Origin: Altererythrobacter sp. CAU 1644 | GTDB lineage: Bacteria > Pseudomonadota > Alphaproteobacteria > Sphingomonadales > Sphingomonadaceae | DNA length: 64,000 nt | Assembly (NCBI RefSeq): GCF_029623755.1 | Contig: NZ_CP121106.1 | Span: 2,732,352-2,796,351, forward strand | Direction: 5' to 3' | Shown here: positions 62,918 to 64,000 of the stretch, piece by piece | Position numbering within the stretch: position 1 is the stretch's first letter | How the letters are laid out: each line of letters begins with the position of its first letter | The notes under the pieces: generated by a model | Seen by the model: the letters and a program-made list of their open reading frames with translations, nothing else | Told to the model about the DNA's origin: nothing | Database searches by the model: none | Made by a program: the position numbers and the translations under genes

Positions 62918-63952
62918 ATGGACGCCATGTCATTCAAGCGCATTCTCCTCACCTTCGCCGCCACACTTTCGCTCGGTCAAGCTGAGGTAGCCATTGCCCA
63001 GGATACGCAGCTATCGTTCGATGCGTACCTCCAACTGCTCGTCGCGCGGGCCCGGGCCGAAGGAGTAAGCGAGGCGACGATCAGGCGCATGACCAGCGAC
63101 TTGACGCCCAACGAAACCGTCATTCGGCTGGACCGCGCACAACCAGGCACTCCGACCCGTGATGGATATCCAGCACTGGCACCCTACATCTCGCGCCATG
63201 TCGACGATGCCCGCATAGATGGTGGCAGAAGCGTCTTTCGCACCCATCGCTCGACCTTGTTGCGGATCGAGAACGAGTATGGCGTTTCCGGCGAGATCAT
63301 CGTTGCAATCTTCGGACACGAAACGGCCTACGGCCAGGTGAAGGGCAATTTCGACTTGGCGCGCTCGCTCGCGACGCTTGCCTGGGAGGGTCGTCGTCGT
63401 GACCTTTTCGCAAGTGAATTCGTCGACTTACTGAAGGTAGCTGACAAGGGTTATCCGCGTTCAACGCTGGTCGGCAGCTGGGCCGGGGCGTTCGGCAACC
63501 CGCAATTCCTGCCAAGCGTCTACATGCGTCTTGCCAAGGATGGCGATGGAGATGGGCGGGCGGATATCTTCAACAACCGCTCGGACACCTTTGCTTCCAT
63601 TGCCAACTATTTCCGCGATGCCGGTTGGCGGACAGGTCAGCCGTGGGGCGTGCGCGCCTTCATCCCGTCCGGTTTCGAAGTCGACGCCTACAAGACCAAG
63701 ATCAATTCGCCCGTGTGTCCGCGTGTTCATGAGCGTCACAGCCAATGGAAGACGGTAAGGGAGTGGCGCGCGCTTGGGGTGCAGCCCCAGCGCCCCTTGG
63801 GCGATAATGTGATGGCTTCACTGTTCCAGCCCGACGGACCGGGCGCCCCTGCATGGCTGTTAACCACAAATTATCGGGTTATCCTCGAATATAACTGCTC
63901 GAATTACTACGCAATGAGTGTGGGATTGCTGGCAGATGAGATTGCGAGATGA
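62918..63952 (+). CDS. Lytic murein transglycosylase (MltB/SLT-type)
   Basis: A ~344-residue exported enzyme; the signal peptide ends near EVAIAQ. FGHETAYGQVKGNFDLARSLATLAW carries the catalytic Glu, followed by GAFGNPQFLPSVY and the DGDGDGRADIFN segment of the MltB family. It cleaves peptidoglycan glycan strands to 1,6-anhydro ends. Start: ATG 62918 or 62927. The next gene starts inside its 3' end. Confidence 0.9.
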   Translation: MDAMSFKRILLTFAATLSLGQAEVAIAQDTQLSFDAYLQLLVARARAEGVSEATIRRMTSDLTPNETVIRLDRAQPGTPTRDGYPALAPYISRHVDDARIDGGRSVFRTHRSTLLRIENEYGVSGEIIVAIFGHETAYGQVKGNFDLARSLATLAWEGRRRDLFASEFVDLLKVADKGYPRSTLVGSWAGAFGNPQFLPSVYMRLAKDGDGDGRADIFNNRSDTFASIANYFRDAGWRTGQPWGVRAFIPSGFEVDAYKTKINSPVCPRVHERHSQWKTVREWRALGVQPQRPLGDNVMASLFQPDGPGAPAWLLTTNYRVILEYNCSNYYAMSVGLLADEIAR

Positions 63953-64000
63953 CAGTTTGCGTGGGGGCCTTGCCCTAATTGCCGCTCTGACGCTTGCAAG
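63936..64000 (+). CDS. Start of an exported protein (3' end outside window)
   Basis: ATG 63936 overlaps the end of the transglycosylase gene and opens a frame beginning MRLRDDSLRGGLALIAALTLA, a convincing signal peptide start that runs off the window. In related genomes the gene after this transglycosylase is often an RlpA-type lipoprotein, but only 21 codons are seen here, so the family cannot be confirmed. Confidence 0.55.
   Translation, partial: MRLRDDSLRGGLALIAALTLA

Overview
The window is a gene-dense, GC-rich piece of a bacterial chromosome. It looks like an alphaproteobacterium of the order Sphingomonadales, most likely Erythrobacteraceae. This rests on the combination of gene families (soluble 2-oxoacid dehydrogenase parts, PhaR, HrcA/RNase PH next to each other, an archaeal/eukaryote-type prolyl-tRNA synthetase, a DOMON-like protein next to NamZ, a vgr-related HExxH protein) and on codon use; it has not been confirmed by any search. 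There are no rRNA genes, CRISPR arrays, transposases or phage genes. One tRNA gene (Ser, anticodon UGA) is present. No gap between genes exceeds about 300 bases.

Layout. 1-5758: end of an acyl-CoA dehydrogenase, a PAP2/Aur1-like membrane phosphotransferase, cysK coupled to an exporter, a PilZ protein and tyrS. 5807-8831: a tightly coupled operon of a DOMON-like protein, the exo-muramidase NamZ and an MFS transporter, read here as a candidate muropeptide uptake and breakdown unit. 8850-13546: a CoxE-type VWA protein and a MoxR ATPase separated by a soluble chemoreceptor, a membrane protein and a GFA protein. 13660-17239: a secreted unknown, an alpha/beta hydrolase-OsmC fusion with a small monooxygenase, and a GT87 membrane glycosyltransferase. 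17236-25465: parE, a LpoA-like lipoprotein, rsmI-yraN-gshB, a base-composition outlier gene, xerC and hemW. 25646-27534: a CAP protein, rdgB and rph.

27631-37075 is a protein-quality-control region: hrcA-grpE, then a DUF885 peptidase, a threonine-synthase-like enzyme, an acetyltransferase, a vgr-related metalloprotease-like protein and a PCu(A)C copper chaperone, then dnaK-dnaJ behind a likely heat-shock promoter. 37146-46112: a secreted metallo-beta-lactamase-fold enzyme whose ribosome binding site sits in a hairpin, a patatin, radA (with a perfect 16-bp palindrome upstream), a CvpA protein, a degenerate IscU-like protein, an MHS transporter overlapping alr, and phaR. 46179-54141: proS, rnr, a universal stress protein, and the E2 and E3 subunits of pyruvate dehydrogenase, where E2 carries two subunit-binding domains. 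54164-60919: a K+/H+ antiporter, then a response regulator and lipoprotein facing a CHASE2 histidine kinase and a LysM-FecR protein, which together look like an envelope-sensing system. 61036-64000: tRNA-Ser, a class IV aminotransferase coupled to a sulfotransferase-like protein, a lytic transglycosylase and the first codons of an exported protein.

Neighbouring genes are very often joined by 1-4 nt stop/start overlaps (GTGA, ATGA, TGATG), so translational coupling is a dominant style here. No single gene is clearly a new system. The most worthwhile leads are the NamZ-transporter operon, the CHASE2/FecR locus, the IscU-like protein that has lost a cluster ligand, and the aminotransferase-sulfotransferase pair.
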